NCBI RefSeq assembly: GCF_002007645.1
Contig: NZ_CP019791.1
Span: 2,294,001 to 2,358,000, forward strand
Direction of reading: 5' to 3'
DNA from: Anaerohalosphaera lusitana
Lineage (GTDB): Bacteria; Planctomycetota; Phycisphaerae; Sedimentisphaerales; Anaerohalosphaeraceae
DNA length: 64,000 nt
The position numbers and the translations under genes were made by a program. Positions within the stretch are counted from its first letter, which is position 1. Each line of letters begins with the position of its first letter. Shown piece after piece: positions 34,737 through 45,100 of this stretch. The notes below the pieces were generated by a model. That model searched no databases and was not told where the DNA came from. It saw nothing but the letters and a program-made list of their open reading frames with translations.

Positions 34737-35591
34737 ATGATGCAAGCAGGACTTTTCGACTGGCAGACTCGTTTTGAACAACTCGACAACAGCGGCGACC
34801 CACTTGTCAAGCTCAATGAAATAGTCGACTGGGAGCAATTTCGCAAAACCCTTGAGGTTGTCAGAGATAAAAAACGCAAGTCCAACGCAGGCAGAAAACC
34901 CTTTGATGTTATACTCATGTTCAAGATATTGATACTTGATTCCCTGTACAATATATCCGACGATCAGCTCGAATTTCAGATAAGGGATCGTATTTCCTTC
35001 ATGCGTTTTCTCGGTCTGGGTATTGGCGACAGAGTGCCTGATGCAAAGACCATATGGCTTTTCAGAGAACAGCTCACCGAAGCCGGCCTTGTCGAAAACC
35101 TTTTTACTCAGTTCGACGAGTTTCTGCGTAAAAACGGCTTTTCTGCCAAAAAAGGCCAGATCGTGGATGCCAGTATTGTAGCGGTTCCAAAGCAGCGTAA
35201 CACCAGAGATGAGAATAAATCCATCAAGAACGGCGAAGTTCCCGAAAACTGGAGCGATACCAAGAAACGCCAGAAAGACACCGATGCACGCTGGGTGCAG
35301 AAGAACGGCGTAAACTACTATGGCTATAAGAACCATATTGATATTGATGTTAAGCACAAGTTTATTCGCAGCTGTGAAGTAACGCCTGCCTCTGTTCATG
35401 ACAGCAATGTCTTTGAAGACTTGCTTGATGCAAACAACAGCAGCAAGGATGTATGGGCCGATTCTGCCTACGGCTCGACGGAAAAACGGGATAACATTAA
35501 AGAAGAAGGCTACCGCGGCCAGATTCAACGAAAAGGCTGTCGTTATAAAAAACTGACTCAGCGTCAGATAGAAGCTAATGGGTTCCTCTAA
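34737..35591 (+). CDS. IS5-family transposase, truncated copy 2
   Basis: Same as copy 1 in DNA and protein as far as I can see by eye, shifted by exactly 952 bp. It lacks the catalytic Glu region. Identity between the two copies points to a very recent tandem duplication. Confidence 0.75.
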   Translation: MMQAGLFDWQTRFEQLDNSGDPLVKLNEIVDWEQFRKTLEVVRDKKRKSNAGRKPFDVILMFKILILDSLYNISDDQLEFQIRDRISFMRFLGLGIGDRVPDAKTIWLFREQLTEAGLVENLFTQFDEFLRKNGFSAKKGQIVDASIVAVPKQRNTRDENKSIKNGEVPENWSDTKKRQKDTDARWVQKNGVNYYGYKNHIDIDVKHKFIRSCEVTPASVHDSNVFEDLLDANNSSKDVWADSAYGSTEKRDNIKEEGYRGQIQRKGCRYKKLTQRQIEANGFL

Positions 35592-35688
35592 AAATCAGTT
35601 AGATTCGTGCAATTTATTGCCCTTTTGTTATAATTAGCTCATTGACAATTACATTACGGTTATTCGACTCATAATCAAAGGATTGATC

Positions 35689-36702
35689 ATGATGCAAGCA
35701 GGACTTTTCGACTGGCAGACTCGTTTTGAACAACTCGACAACAGCGGCGACCCACTTGTCAAGCTCAATGAAATAGTCGACTGGGAGCAATTTCGCAAAA
35801 CCCTTGAGGTTGTCAGAGATAAAAAACGCAAGTCCAACGCAGGCAGAAAACCCTTTGATGTTATACTCATGTTCAAGATATTGATACTTGATTCCCTGTA
35901 CAATATATCCGACGATCAGCTCGAATTTCAGATAAGGGATCGTATTTCCTTCATGCGTTTTCTCGGTCTGGGTATTGGCGACAGAGTGCCTGATGCAAAG
36001 ACCATATGGCTTTTCAGAGAACAGCTCACCGAAGCCGGCCTTGTCGAAAACCTTTTTACTCAGTTCGACGAGTTTCTGCGTAAAAACGGCTTTTCCGCCA
36101 AGAAGGGTCAGATCGTTGATGCCAGCATTGTGGCTGTTCCAAAGCAGCGCAACACCAGGGATGAGAATAAATCCATCAAGAACGGCGAGGTTCCCGAAAA
36201 CTGGAGCGATACCAAGAAACGCCAGAAAGACACCGATGCACGCTGGGTGCAGAAGAACGGCGTAAACTACTATGGCTATAAGAACCATATTGATATTGAT
36301 GTTAAGCACAAGTTTATTCGCAGCTGTGAAGTAACGCCTGCCTCTGTTCATGACAGCAATGTCTTTGAAGACTTGCTTGATGCAAACAACAGCAGCAAGG
36401 ATGTATGGGCCGATTCTGCCTACGGCTCGACGGAAAAACGGGATAACATTAAAGAAGAAGGCTACCGCGGCCAGATTCAACGAAAAGGCTGTCGTTATAA
36501 AAAACTGACTCAGCGTCAGATAGAAGCTAATTATAAACGTTCGAAAACTCGCAGCCGAGTTGAGCATGTCTTCGGCATACAGAAGATGCGGGCGGGCAAC
36601 TTGATCATTCGAACTATAGGAATAGCCAGGGCCAAGACGAAAATTTGTATGCGAAACCTTGCGTATAATATAGACAGATACTGCCTGCTGGCTCGACTTT
36701 AG
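35689..36702 (+). CDS. IS5-family transposase, complete copy
   Basis: A 337-residue DDE transposase with Asp motifs GQIVDASIVAV and WADSAYGS and the Glu in SRVEHVFGIQKMRAGN, followed by the usual basic C-terminal end (KTKICMRNLAYNIDRY). It shares its first 280 residues or so with copies 1 and 2. However, 11 synonymous base changes are clustered between about 36092 and 36190, while the rest appears identical. That patch is best explained by gene conversion from a diverged relative. Confidence 0.88.
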   Translation: MMQAGLFDWQTRFEQLDNSGDPLVKLNEIVDWEQFRKTLEVVRDKKRKSNAGRKPFDVILMFKILILDSLYNISDDQLEFQIRDRISFMRFLGLGIGDRVPDAKTIWLFREQLTEAGLVENLFTQFDEFLRKNGFSAKKGQIVDASIVAVPKQRNTRDENKSIKNGEVPENWSDTKKRQKDTDARWVQKNGVNYYGYKNHIDIDVKHKFIRSCEVTPASVHDSNVFEDLLDANNSSKDVWADSAYGSTEKRDNIKEEGYRGQIQRKGCRYKKLTQRQIEANYKRSKTRSRVEHVFGIQKMRAGNLIIRTIGIARAKTKICMRNLAYNIDRYCLLARL

Positions 36703-36922
36703 CCGCCAACGGTGCGGCACTACGGCTGCAAAGCCAGCCGGTGCCGCTTGACGCCAGTACTGAATGCCGTCATATTGAGACAAATAATCGTAATTGTGCA
36801 ACAGTGAGTTCAATTTTAACTCAAAATATTGTTAATTAAATACGTGAGCCGCTAATCTTGATTTTTTAGAGGTGGCCTGGAAGGGTAAAGATGAAAAAAA
36901 TGGTCAACCCGAGTCCAGAGTG

Positions 36923-36941
36923 TGCAACAGGTGTGCAACAG
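36923..36941. repeat. Island right-end arm repeats, type B
   Basis: TGCAACAG at 36923 and 36934, 11 bp apart, as at the integrase B end (10442, 10453). The pair ends 118 bp before the partial tRNA core at 37059. Confidence 0.6.
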
Positions 36942-37058
36942 AAGTGCTTATTTTGCCCTCTGCCAGCTCTCGGTTGTCTCTCGGTCCCAGCGTCATAAGT
37001 TCTTTATTAACAATAGTTAAGCCTTTGTCAGCCAACGACTTACGCGACCCGCCAAATC

Positions 37059-37082
37059 GGACTCATAATCCCTTGGTCCGGG
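37059..37082 (+). other. Attachment-site repeat: part of tRNA-CAT anticodon arm
   Basis: These 24 bp equal 10325-10348 (anticodon arm and variable region of the CAT tRNA), then the match stops. It has the position expected for the right attachment site of the integrase B element. Confidence 0.6.
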
Positions 37083-37180
37083 CAGAAGGGAGTTCGCAGA
37101 GTGCTATATTGATTCCGACACTAAACTTGATTAGTGGCTCACGTTTGCGACAAGTCGAAAACTTTTTTGGTCGGACAATT

Positions 37181-37200
37181 GTTCGTCAGTATGTTCGTCA
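37181..37200. repeat. Island right-end arm repeats, type A
   Basis: GTTCGTCA at 37181 and 37193, here 12 bp apart. The octamer is that of the integrase A end (5489, 5500), and the pair ends 126 bp before the tRNA core at 37326. Confidence 0.55.
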
Positions 37201-37325
37201 ATTTGCAGTGGATACTGACTTGTATGTATTGATTAGTGTGACTTGTCAGCCACATGCAATCCTAATTCTAAGCTCAAAAAAGCATCTTAACCCTTTTTAG
37301 CTACTAGACTTATGAACCAAGTTCT

Positions 37326-37375
37326 GGACTGTCGATCCGAAGGCTGAGGGTTCGAGTCCCTTCGACCTCGTTTTC
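37326..37375 (+). other. Attachment-site repeat: 3' half of tRNA-Asp(GTC), second copy
   Basis: Exact 50-bp repeat of 5362-5411. Upstream sequence again has CTTATG 11 bp before the core (TTTATG at 5362), as at 10325. It marks the right border of the integrase A element. Confidence 0.75.
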
Positions 37376-37383
37376 TAAGTCAA

Positions 37384-37420
37384 GAGCCAGCAAGCATTTG
37401 CGTTTGCTGGCTCTTTTTTT
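37384..37420 (+). terminator. Terminator behind the second tRNA-Asp 3' half
   Basis: The stem GAGCCAGC / GCTGGCTC is followed by seven T. The group II intron at 37421 begins at the base after the T-run. Confidence 0.85.
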
Positions 37421-38043
37421 GTGTGGCCGGCAGGGCACACCCTGCTCGGGGGTGCAAGTCCCCTGTGAGCCCGGTAGCGGGAACCACTAGCCGGACGGCA
37501 AGGGCTGCCATCGCGAGGTGGGGTCTGAAGGAAGCCGCAGGCAAACCGCTGGCCTGACGAACAGGAATCGCATACGAGGCGGCCATGCTGGATGAGAAGG
37601 CGCATATCTTCAAAGTCCCAAAGCTACCCGGAAAGCATGGTCGTATATGCGGCAGGCATAAGCGTGAAAGCGGGTGTGCATTACCCGGGGAGGTCTGCAT
37701 GTCTGCCTCGGCTAAGTGTCGCCAAGAGGCGATGTTACGGACATGCAGAAGTCAGCAGAGGGCATAGTAGGCCTGCAGTTCGACCAGGCCGAAGGCCCGA
37801 ACGTTTTGGGCGAGCTGATAGCCTTAAGCTCATAGCGGTAGAGTTGCAGAAGATGGGCAATGCCCATGCCGGTGGTGGAGGTAGGCAGCGGAACTGCCGA
37901 GATAAGCCGTCGGTGCGACAAGTCGTATGACTGCTTAAGCAAGAAATCGGCGTCTGAGGCGAACCGCCGTGGTACGGAGCCGTACGCCCGGTGGTGTGAG
38001 AGGCCGGGGAAAACCTGATCGGAATTGCCCCCGCCTACTCGAT
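37421..38043 (+). mobile_element. ORF-less group II intron
   Basis: Starts GTGTGGCCGG, a standard intron 5' end, and continues with structured domain I sequence (GGGGGTGCAAGTCCCC, GGAACCACTAGCCGG). It ends with a domain V/VI-like region (GGAGCCGTACGCCCGG, GGTGGTGTGAGAGG, then CCTACTCGAT). At 623 bp it has no room for the reverse transcriptase usually found in domain IV, and no frame with RT motifs is present. It belongs to a different intron class from the two copies at 7950 and 49923. It would depend on a maturase encoded elsewhere. Confidence 0.75.
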
Positions 38044-38474
38044 TTATAAGGGATGTGTGGCCAATAGTTTATGATTATTGACGGTCTCATTTTTGTTTCT
38101 GGTGTTCAAAGAAACCTAACCGAAAGTCCCTATCTCCAGTCAAGTTATCTTCCCTTGAACCTAGTTAAAATATGCAGGGTTAATGTCTAGCAATCCATAG
38201 AAAGTGATGTACGTAAACAATTGCAGTATTCAGCTTTTAGCGACCGAAATAGCCTGTCGTTCTTCTCAGGATTGAATTTATTATGCACTGCAAGCTCGGA
38301 TACGGTAAGTGACCTGTCCAGGATATGTTCTTATGCTCATTTATGACAAAGAAATGTTGGAATGGATATAAAGGTCTTGCTATTTATGGATAGACTCGAT
38401 ATTCTACGCATTAGTTCTTTTTGCTCGTGGAAATATGCGATAGTTTCGGTTTGTTTTTGGGAGACGAGGTCTGT
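38044..38474. other. Non-coding stretch
   Basis: No gene or repeat seen. The right end contains GGGAGACGAGG, the ribosome site of the PEP-CTERM gene. Confidence 0.5.
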
Positions 38475-39020
38475 ATGAAAATAACAGGGGCGCATAAAAG
38501 ATTTCTCTTAATTTCACTGTCAGTCGTTTTGTTTCCTTGCTGTCTATATGCTGGAGTCGACCTTGACGGCCTGAATACGGGGATAACTTTTAGGGTTAGC
38601 GAATTGGAGGCGGGGCGATGGCAATATGACTATACTGTTGAAAACATCAGCCTGCCCGAGGGGATCGGTGAGTTTACGATATATTTCGATCCCGATCACT
38701 GCAGTGCTTTGCGGGTTGAAACAGCGGGTTTAATTGCGGATACGTGGAATGAGTTTGTTTGGGACCCTGTGCGTTCTATTGGGGTTGAAGGCGGGTATGA
38801 TGCCATGGCGGGGGCATTTCCAATAGGTCCGTCCATGATAGCTTACGGCTTTTCGGTCAGCTTCGACTGGTCCGGCCAAGGTAGGCCGGGGGCTCAGTAC
38901 TACGAGATAATTGACCCTGAGACATTCGAAGAGGTTGACTCCGGGTGGACCGTTCCTGAACCCTCAACACTGGCGTTGCTTTGTGTGGGCGTTTTTTTTG
39001 CGGGGCGAAAAAGAGGCTGA
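38475..39020 (+). CDS. Secreted PEP-CTERM protein
   Basis: A 181-residue protein with a signal peptide (FLLISLSVVLFPCCLYAG) and a compact beta-rich domain (YDYTVENISLPEGIGEFTIY). It ends with VPEPSTLALLCVGVFFAG followed by basic residues, the classic PEP-CTERM sorting signal. In other bacteria that signal is processed by an exosortase, usually for surface or matrix proteins. The true start is at 38475, 54 bp inside the open frame, judged by the ribosome site and signal. It lies 88 bp upstream of the giant protein gene and may be cotranscribed. Confidence 0.8.
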   Translation: MKITGAHKRFLLISLSVVLFPCCLYAGVDLDGLNTGITFRVSELEAGRWQYDYTVENISLPEGIGEFTIYFDPDHCSALRVETAGLIADTWNEFVWDPVRSIGVEGGYDAMAGAFPIGPSMIAYGFSVSFDWSGQGRPGAQYYEIIDPETFEEVDSGWTVPEPSTLALLCVGVFFAGRKRG

Positions 39021-39108
39021 ACTAAGCGGATGCTGAGGCAGGGGACTTCTGTTTTGCAGTAATTGTCCATTTTTAGCAATAATCACATAAATTTTGAAGG
39101 GTAGTGAG

Positions 39109-42100
39109 GTGAGAAAGCTTAGCAGGGTTTTGGTGTCGGTTTTGGGGCTGATTGTTTGTGTTTCAACAATTTTATCGGGTGGGCTGCTGGAGGGATCGAC
39201 CACTTGGTATGTCGATGACGCAGTCGGCGAGATGCAGGATGGCTCAATTGAAAATCCGTTTGACAATATTCAGCAGGGCATAGATGCGGCTCAGGACGGT
39301 GATGTCGTCGCTGTGATGGATGGCAGATTCACCGGGGTCGGCAACCGCGATATCGATTTCAAAGGTAAGGCGATCACGGTGCAGAGTGTCAATGGTGCGG
39401 ATAATTGCATAATTGACTGCCAGGCCAGCAAGGAGGAGCCGCACAGAGGGCTTATCTTCAACAGCGGCGAAACACGCAGTTCGGTGATTGACGGGATCAC
39501 AATAACTAACGGCTATGAACAGCAAGTCTCTGGCATTTTTGTGATGAATGACTGCAGTCCGACTATCAAAAATTGCATTTTTACCCAAAATTCTGGCGCG
39601 TATGCCGGAGCCATGGGAGTTGCCAGCGATGCCAACCCTCTGATCATCGGATGCGTCTTTGTCGATAACAAAGCCTCTGATGCTGCTGCAATGAAGGTTT
39701 TCGAAAGAGGCAACCCCGTTATTATTAACTGTAAATTTCTTGGCAATAGTGCAGGAGATGGTGGTGCAGTTCTAGCTATCGATGCAAAGCTCCAGATTGT
39801 TAACAGCCTTTTCAGCGCCAATAGTGCTCAGTATGGGGGAGCACTATCAGTGATACGGTCAGAGTTAGAGATTATAAACTGCACTATTTACAATAACAAA
39901 GCCTCTGTAGGTGGCGGCATTTACTGTTACAGCAGTTCACTAATTATGGCCAACAGTATACTGTACGGTGATGAAGAAACGCAAAGCTCCCAACTTGCTA
40001 ATCTGAATGCCACCCTTAGTATCAGGTTTTCTTGTCTGGGGGTCTTAGATGAAAGTCTTAAATTAGCCGGCAACATAGATTCACATCCATTGTTTGTCGA
40101 CCCAGATGGAGCCGATGACATTTTTGGAACGCTTGACGATGATTATGAATTGACGTTCGATTCGCCATGTCTTGATAAAGGTTCAATTGATGCTTTATCC
40201 GGTTACAGCTTCGGCGTTGACAACGATGGAGTTGCAGATGTACTTTCTTTTGATCTTCTGGGTAGTAACAGGGTTGTTAACGGCAAGATTGATCTTGGTG
40301 CTATAGAGAAGCAAGCTCCGACGTTTATTGTTGAACCTGCATCCATTGCTATACCTGAAGGGGAGTCGGCAAGTTTTACAGTAAAACTAATGAGCGATCC
40401 CCAAGGCCAGTTTCAAGCAAGTGTAGACCGGCTCGCTGGCAGCCAAGAGATACATATTGCTTCCGGTGCAACATTAACCTTCGATTCAATCAATTATCAG
40501 GCTGGTTTGCCTGTGGTACTTTCAACAGATTCAGATATTGACCACCGTGATGAAACCTGCTTACTGCGTATTAGCGCGCCGGGGTATCTCAACTATGATT
40601 TACCGGTAACTGAATCCGATAACGGTCAGGACAGGGAAGTCCTTTATGTGGATTGCAATGCTTCGGGAGCAAACAACGGTTCCAGTTGGGCCGACGCAAT
40701 GATGAGCCTTGGAGAAGCTTTGCAGATTGCCGGTGAGTATCCACAATTCGAGGAGATAAGGGTTGCTCAGGGAACATACAGGCCTGGCGGACCCGGCTTT
40801 AGGGAGAAGAGTTTTAATCTTACTAATGGAGTAGACATAAAAGGCGGCTATGCGGGAACACAGGGGGATGACCCTGCTGAAAGGGACCATGAACTTTATC
40901 CTACAATACTGAGCGGCGACCTAAACGGGGATGATAAGGGAGGTTCTCGCGATGACAACAGTTACCATGTGGTGACTGCAAGACACCTCGACTCTCCGGT
41001 CGTTCTGGAGGGGCTTACAATAACAGGCGGCAATGCTTTCGGTCCCAGGCCTGACCACTACCAGGGAGGCGGGATGCATATCTATCGCAGCAATATCATT
41101 CTACGGAATTGTCTGTTGAAGGACAACGCTGCGACGCACTCTGGCGGGGGCATATTAAACGAGGGTGGGAGCCTCGACCTGGTGAATTGTACGCTGGTAG
41201 GCAACAAGGCGGTGGAAAGTTCAGGCGCTGGTCTATCATCCATTAGAGGTCAAATTATTGCCGCCAATTGTGTTTTTCGGAACAATGCTGCACGTATTGG
41301 AGGGGCTTACTATGGCTTCTATGTTGATTTTGCTTTTAATAATTGCGTTTTCGTTGGCAACAGTGCTTCACTTAAAAGTGGTGGAACACACAACCAGTAC
41401 GACGTGGGTGTATACAATAACTGCAACTTTGTCGGCAACTCGTCTCCGGACGCGGGTGGAGCATACTTTTATGGCGCGCAAGTCAGCCTGAACAACTGTA
41501 TTTTGTGGGGCAACCAGGATAATAATGGAAAGGTCCAGTCATCACAAGTCACCGTTGAGAATGGAATTGTAAAGTTCAACTCCAGCTGTGTACAGGGCTG
41601 GACCGGGCAGTTAGAAGGCGAAGGTAATATCAGTGATGACCCTCGTTTTGCTAACCCTAATTCGGGCAATTACTTGTTGCAGCCCTATTCATCTTGCATA
41701 GATGTGGGTGACGATAACCTGGCGCCGAAAGATGTGCTCGATGTAGATTGTGACGGTGATTTTGCTGAGATCCATCCTGTAGACATTGCAGGCCGGACGA
41801 GGATTTTAAACAGGAGCATTGACATTGGAGCCTATGAGTTTCACGGGCTATCTTTTTTGACCGACAAAAGGACTGTCCTTGTGCCGGAAGGCGGAACGGC
41901 TGATCTGAAAGTCTGGCTTAGGGTTCGTCCCAGTGAGCCGGTGAAAGTATACGTATCACACAATAGCGGAGACAGCGATCTAAAAGTTGTTACGGACACG
42001 CTGACGTTTGATTCAGCCGACTACATGACTCCGAAGACAGTTGAATTCGCAGCTTCTGGTGATTTTGATTCACTCAATGGTTCTGCGTCAATTTTGATAA

Positions 42101-45100
42101 GCTGCGACGGGTATTTAGATACGATCATCAAAGTTGTTGAAGATGACAGTAATGAAATACCTGAAGTGATCTATGTCGACAAAAGTGCAGATGGAGGAGA
42201 CTTTGGAACGACCTGGAAAGATGCCTTTACGGACTTGAATAAGGCTCTGAGCATGGCTAGAGAATACGAAGGTATCAAAGAGATTCGCGTTGCTCAGGGT
42301 ATTTATACACCGACAAGCAATCCTGCCGAAAGGAAGGTTTCCTTTGAATTGATCGGCGGAGTTGCACTAAGAGGCGGTTACGCGGGTAACAGTTCGGCAA
42401 ACCCGAATGCTCGGGATTTGAACAGATTTGTGACTACCTTGAGCGGTGACATTGCCGGCAACGACGGGCCAGTGGCTTCACCACTGCAAATTGGCCAAGA
42501 TCCACTAAGGGCTGAAAACAGCTATCACGTTGTCACAGTCGGCAATACAAATGCCCCCGCCTTGCTTGATGGATTCAAAATTACTGCCGGCAACGCTAAT
42601 GACGAAAGCTCACATAATGAAAAAAGAGGTGCTGGCCTTTATATAAAAGTTGATTCGGCAAAATGTGACATCATTGACTGCGTTTTCCAATACAGTTACG
42701 CGTTAGAAGGCGGTGCTGCCGCTTACGTCTCGGGGACGCAGTTCACTTTGCGGGGTTGCCAGTTCCGCCAAAATGCCAGCGGTGAGGGTGCTGCGGCATT
42801 AGTTTCATTGAAGAGTGACTTGGACATGATGAATTGTCTTTTTACTGAAAACACTGCAAAGAAGTATTCCAAGGTGTGGTCTAGTAATAACGATGCTGCC
42901 ATAGTTAACCACTGTACCTTTTTCGAGAATAACGGAAATGGCGAGGGAGTTGTGGTTGGCTTGAACCAATCGGATATTGAATTGGCCAATTGTATTATCT
43001 GGGGCAATTCGTTCAGTGAGGGTATGCCAATTGGGTCAGTATTTTGGGGAGGTTCATCTTCTTTTAATTATTCCTGTCTGCAGGGCTGGACTCCGGCTGA
43101 CGGCGGAGAGGGAAATATTTCTGAAAACCCATTATTCTATAATACGGAAGATGAAAAGTGTCTCCTGCTGCCGTGGTCTCCATGCATCGATGCGGGTAAT
43201 CCGGCGTCTCCGTACGACAACGAACCGTCGGCAAACGGTTCAAGGGTTAATATGGGTTATCATGGCAATACCGCGCTTGCTGCAGCGACCGATGGAACGC
43301 TGTTTGAGGACAATATAAGCGTTGCAGAAAAAGAACGGCTCAGCAGAACGACATATAAGTATACCCTCGAGCTTTCACTGCCTAACAGAAGCGGCAGGAG
43401 AATCACCAATTTTGTTGCAGAAATGCCTGAGACAGCCGAGGGCGCTGCGACTGTCCTTGATAATGAGATATGCTTGCCTGAGATCGCACCGCACAGCACA
43501 GCTCGCAGCGGTTCTTTTGACGATTATTTCGTGGTTGTGATCGATCATTCAATCCAGCAGTCTGAAAGTGATTTTGCATGGAAGATCAAATCCGCTTTCA
43601 GCGGCCGTGACATCTATGTTGACGGGGAGGCCCAGGGAGAAAATACGGGACGAAGCTGGCAGGATGCCTTTGAGTACCTTCAGGATGCGTTGTTCGCTGC
43701 TGAGTATGGAGACAGGATTCTGATAGCCCAGGGAAAATATACGCCGGACAAGGGGATGTTCCAGACGGAGGGTGACAAGGAATCTTCATTCCGGATAAAG
43801 CAAGGCATCCAGTTGTTGGGCGGTTATGCCGGTGCTGCGGGTGAAGATCCATCGCAAAGGGACCATGAGAAGTATGTGACACGGCTGAGTGGCGATTTGA
43901 ATGGTGATGACCTTAAAGATTGGTCGAACCGTGAGGATAACTGTTATTTTGTTGTCACTGCAAACAACGTAGTGTCCAGGGCCTCAATTGACGGGTTATT
44001 CATTTCGAATGGCGGTGAAAAGACTTATCATCCGTACAATGGTGGAGCAATATTCAGCTCACGCGGTGATTTGGAGCTGAGAAACTGTACCATAGAGAAT
44101 AACAAGTCTGAAAAAGGGAGCGCAATTTACTTCGATGACGGCACTCTGGCTCTTTCAGATTGCATTTTGAGGAATAACGAAAGTGAGTACATGGGGCCAA
44201 CAATCAGGGCTGTCAGCTCTTTGATGGAAGTGAAAAACTCCCAATTTTATGCGAATTCGGGCAGTTCCGGAGCTGCCATTCGTGCTAGAAAATCTTCTAC
44301 TGCTATTAATAATTGCCTTATTACGGACAATAAATCTACAGGCATCGGCGCTGTAATGATTTATGATGGCCCAGCTATCATAAAAAACAGTGTTTTTAAG
44401 GGTAATACCGCTGACCGCGGAGCTGCAATTTTCGATCATTCCTACGACAACGGTATCGAAGTAGTTAATTGTTTGTTTTATGAAAACCATATTACGGACT
44501 GGTCGGAAGGAGCAGCGATTGACAGTTATTGGTCCGATACATTGATAACTAATTGTACAATTTTTGATAATTCTGCTCGCGGGTCTGCTGCTGGTATTTA
44601 TGTTGAAAAATGTAATCCTGTTATTTCAAACTGTATCATTTGGGGGAATCGAAATAATGAAGGTGTAAATGAGCAAAGCCAGATAGGTTGCGAGTCAGAA
44701 AATGTAACCCCTGTTCTCAATTATAACTGCATCGAAGGATGGACCGGCACATTGGGAGGTGAAGGGAACATCGGCAATGACCCGATGTTCGTCCATGATG
44801 ACGAAATCGGGCCCAGTGACTTTGATCTGAGGCTGGCTCCCGATTCGCCCTGCATCGACGCAGGTGATAATTCCGCTTTGCCCGCAGATACATTCTATGA
44901 TTTTGATGGCCGCGACAGATATTTCGACAGGTTGGACAAAGCTGATACCGGAAAAGGTTCAGCACCTATAATTGACATGGGAGCTTTCGAGAAAACCGCA
45001 CCGATGCCAAAGCCCGGTGTATCTATGCCTGAGATTTTCTTCTGCACAAACGATGACAGACACGTCACTGAGCCCAAAGTTTTAAAAATAAGAAACCGTG

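Larger units (their letters stand above)
33676..36877 (+). mobile_element. IS5-family element in three tandem copies
   Basis: Two 952-bp left parts (33676-34627 and 34628-35579) precede one complete copy (35580-36877, 1,298 bp). Terminal repeats are GGGTTCCTCTAAAAATCAG on the left and, reversed, GGCCACCTCTAAAAAATCAA on the right. The outer ends are flanked by the 4-bp direct repeat TGGA (33672-33675, 36878-36881), so the array behaves as one insertion. Each truncated copy stops at exactly the same base, where the next left end begins. Confidence 0.85.

Noticed and set aside
33710..36813. Long minus-strand open frames of 288-399 codons opposite the IS5 transposases
   Set aside because: They mirror the transposase coding strand in all three copies, lack ribosome sites, and have no family features.
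5221..37375. Integron with attC sites
   Set aside because: The recombinases lack integron-specific features, and the repeated sites are tRNA-derived with flanking arm repeats, not attC-type imperfect palindromes.
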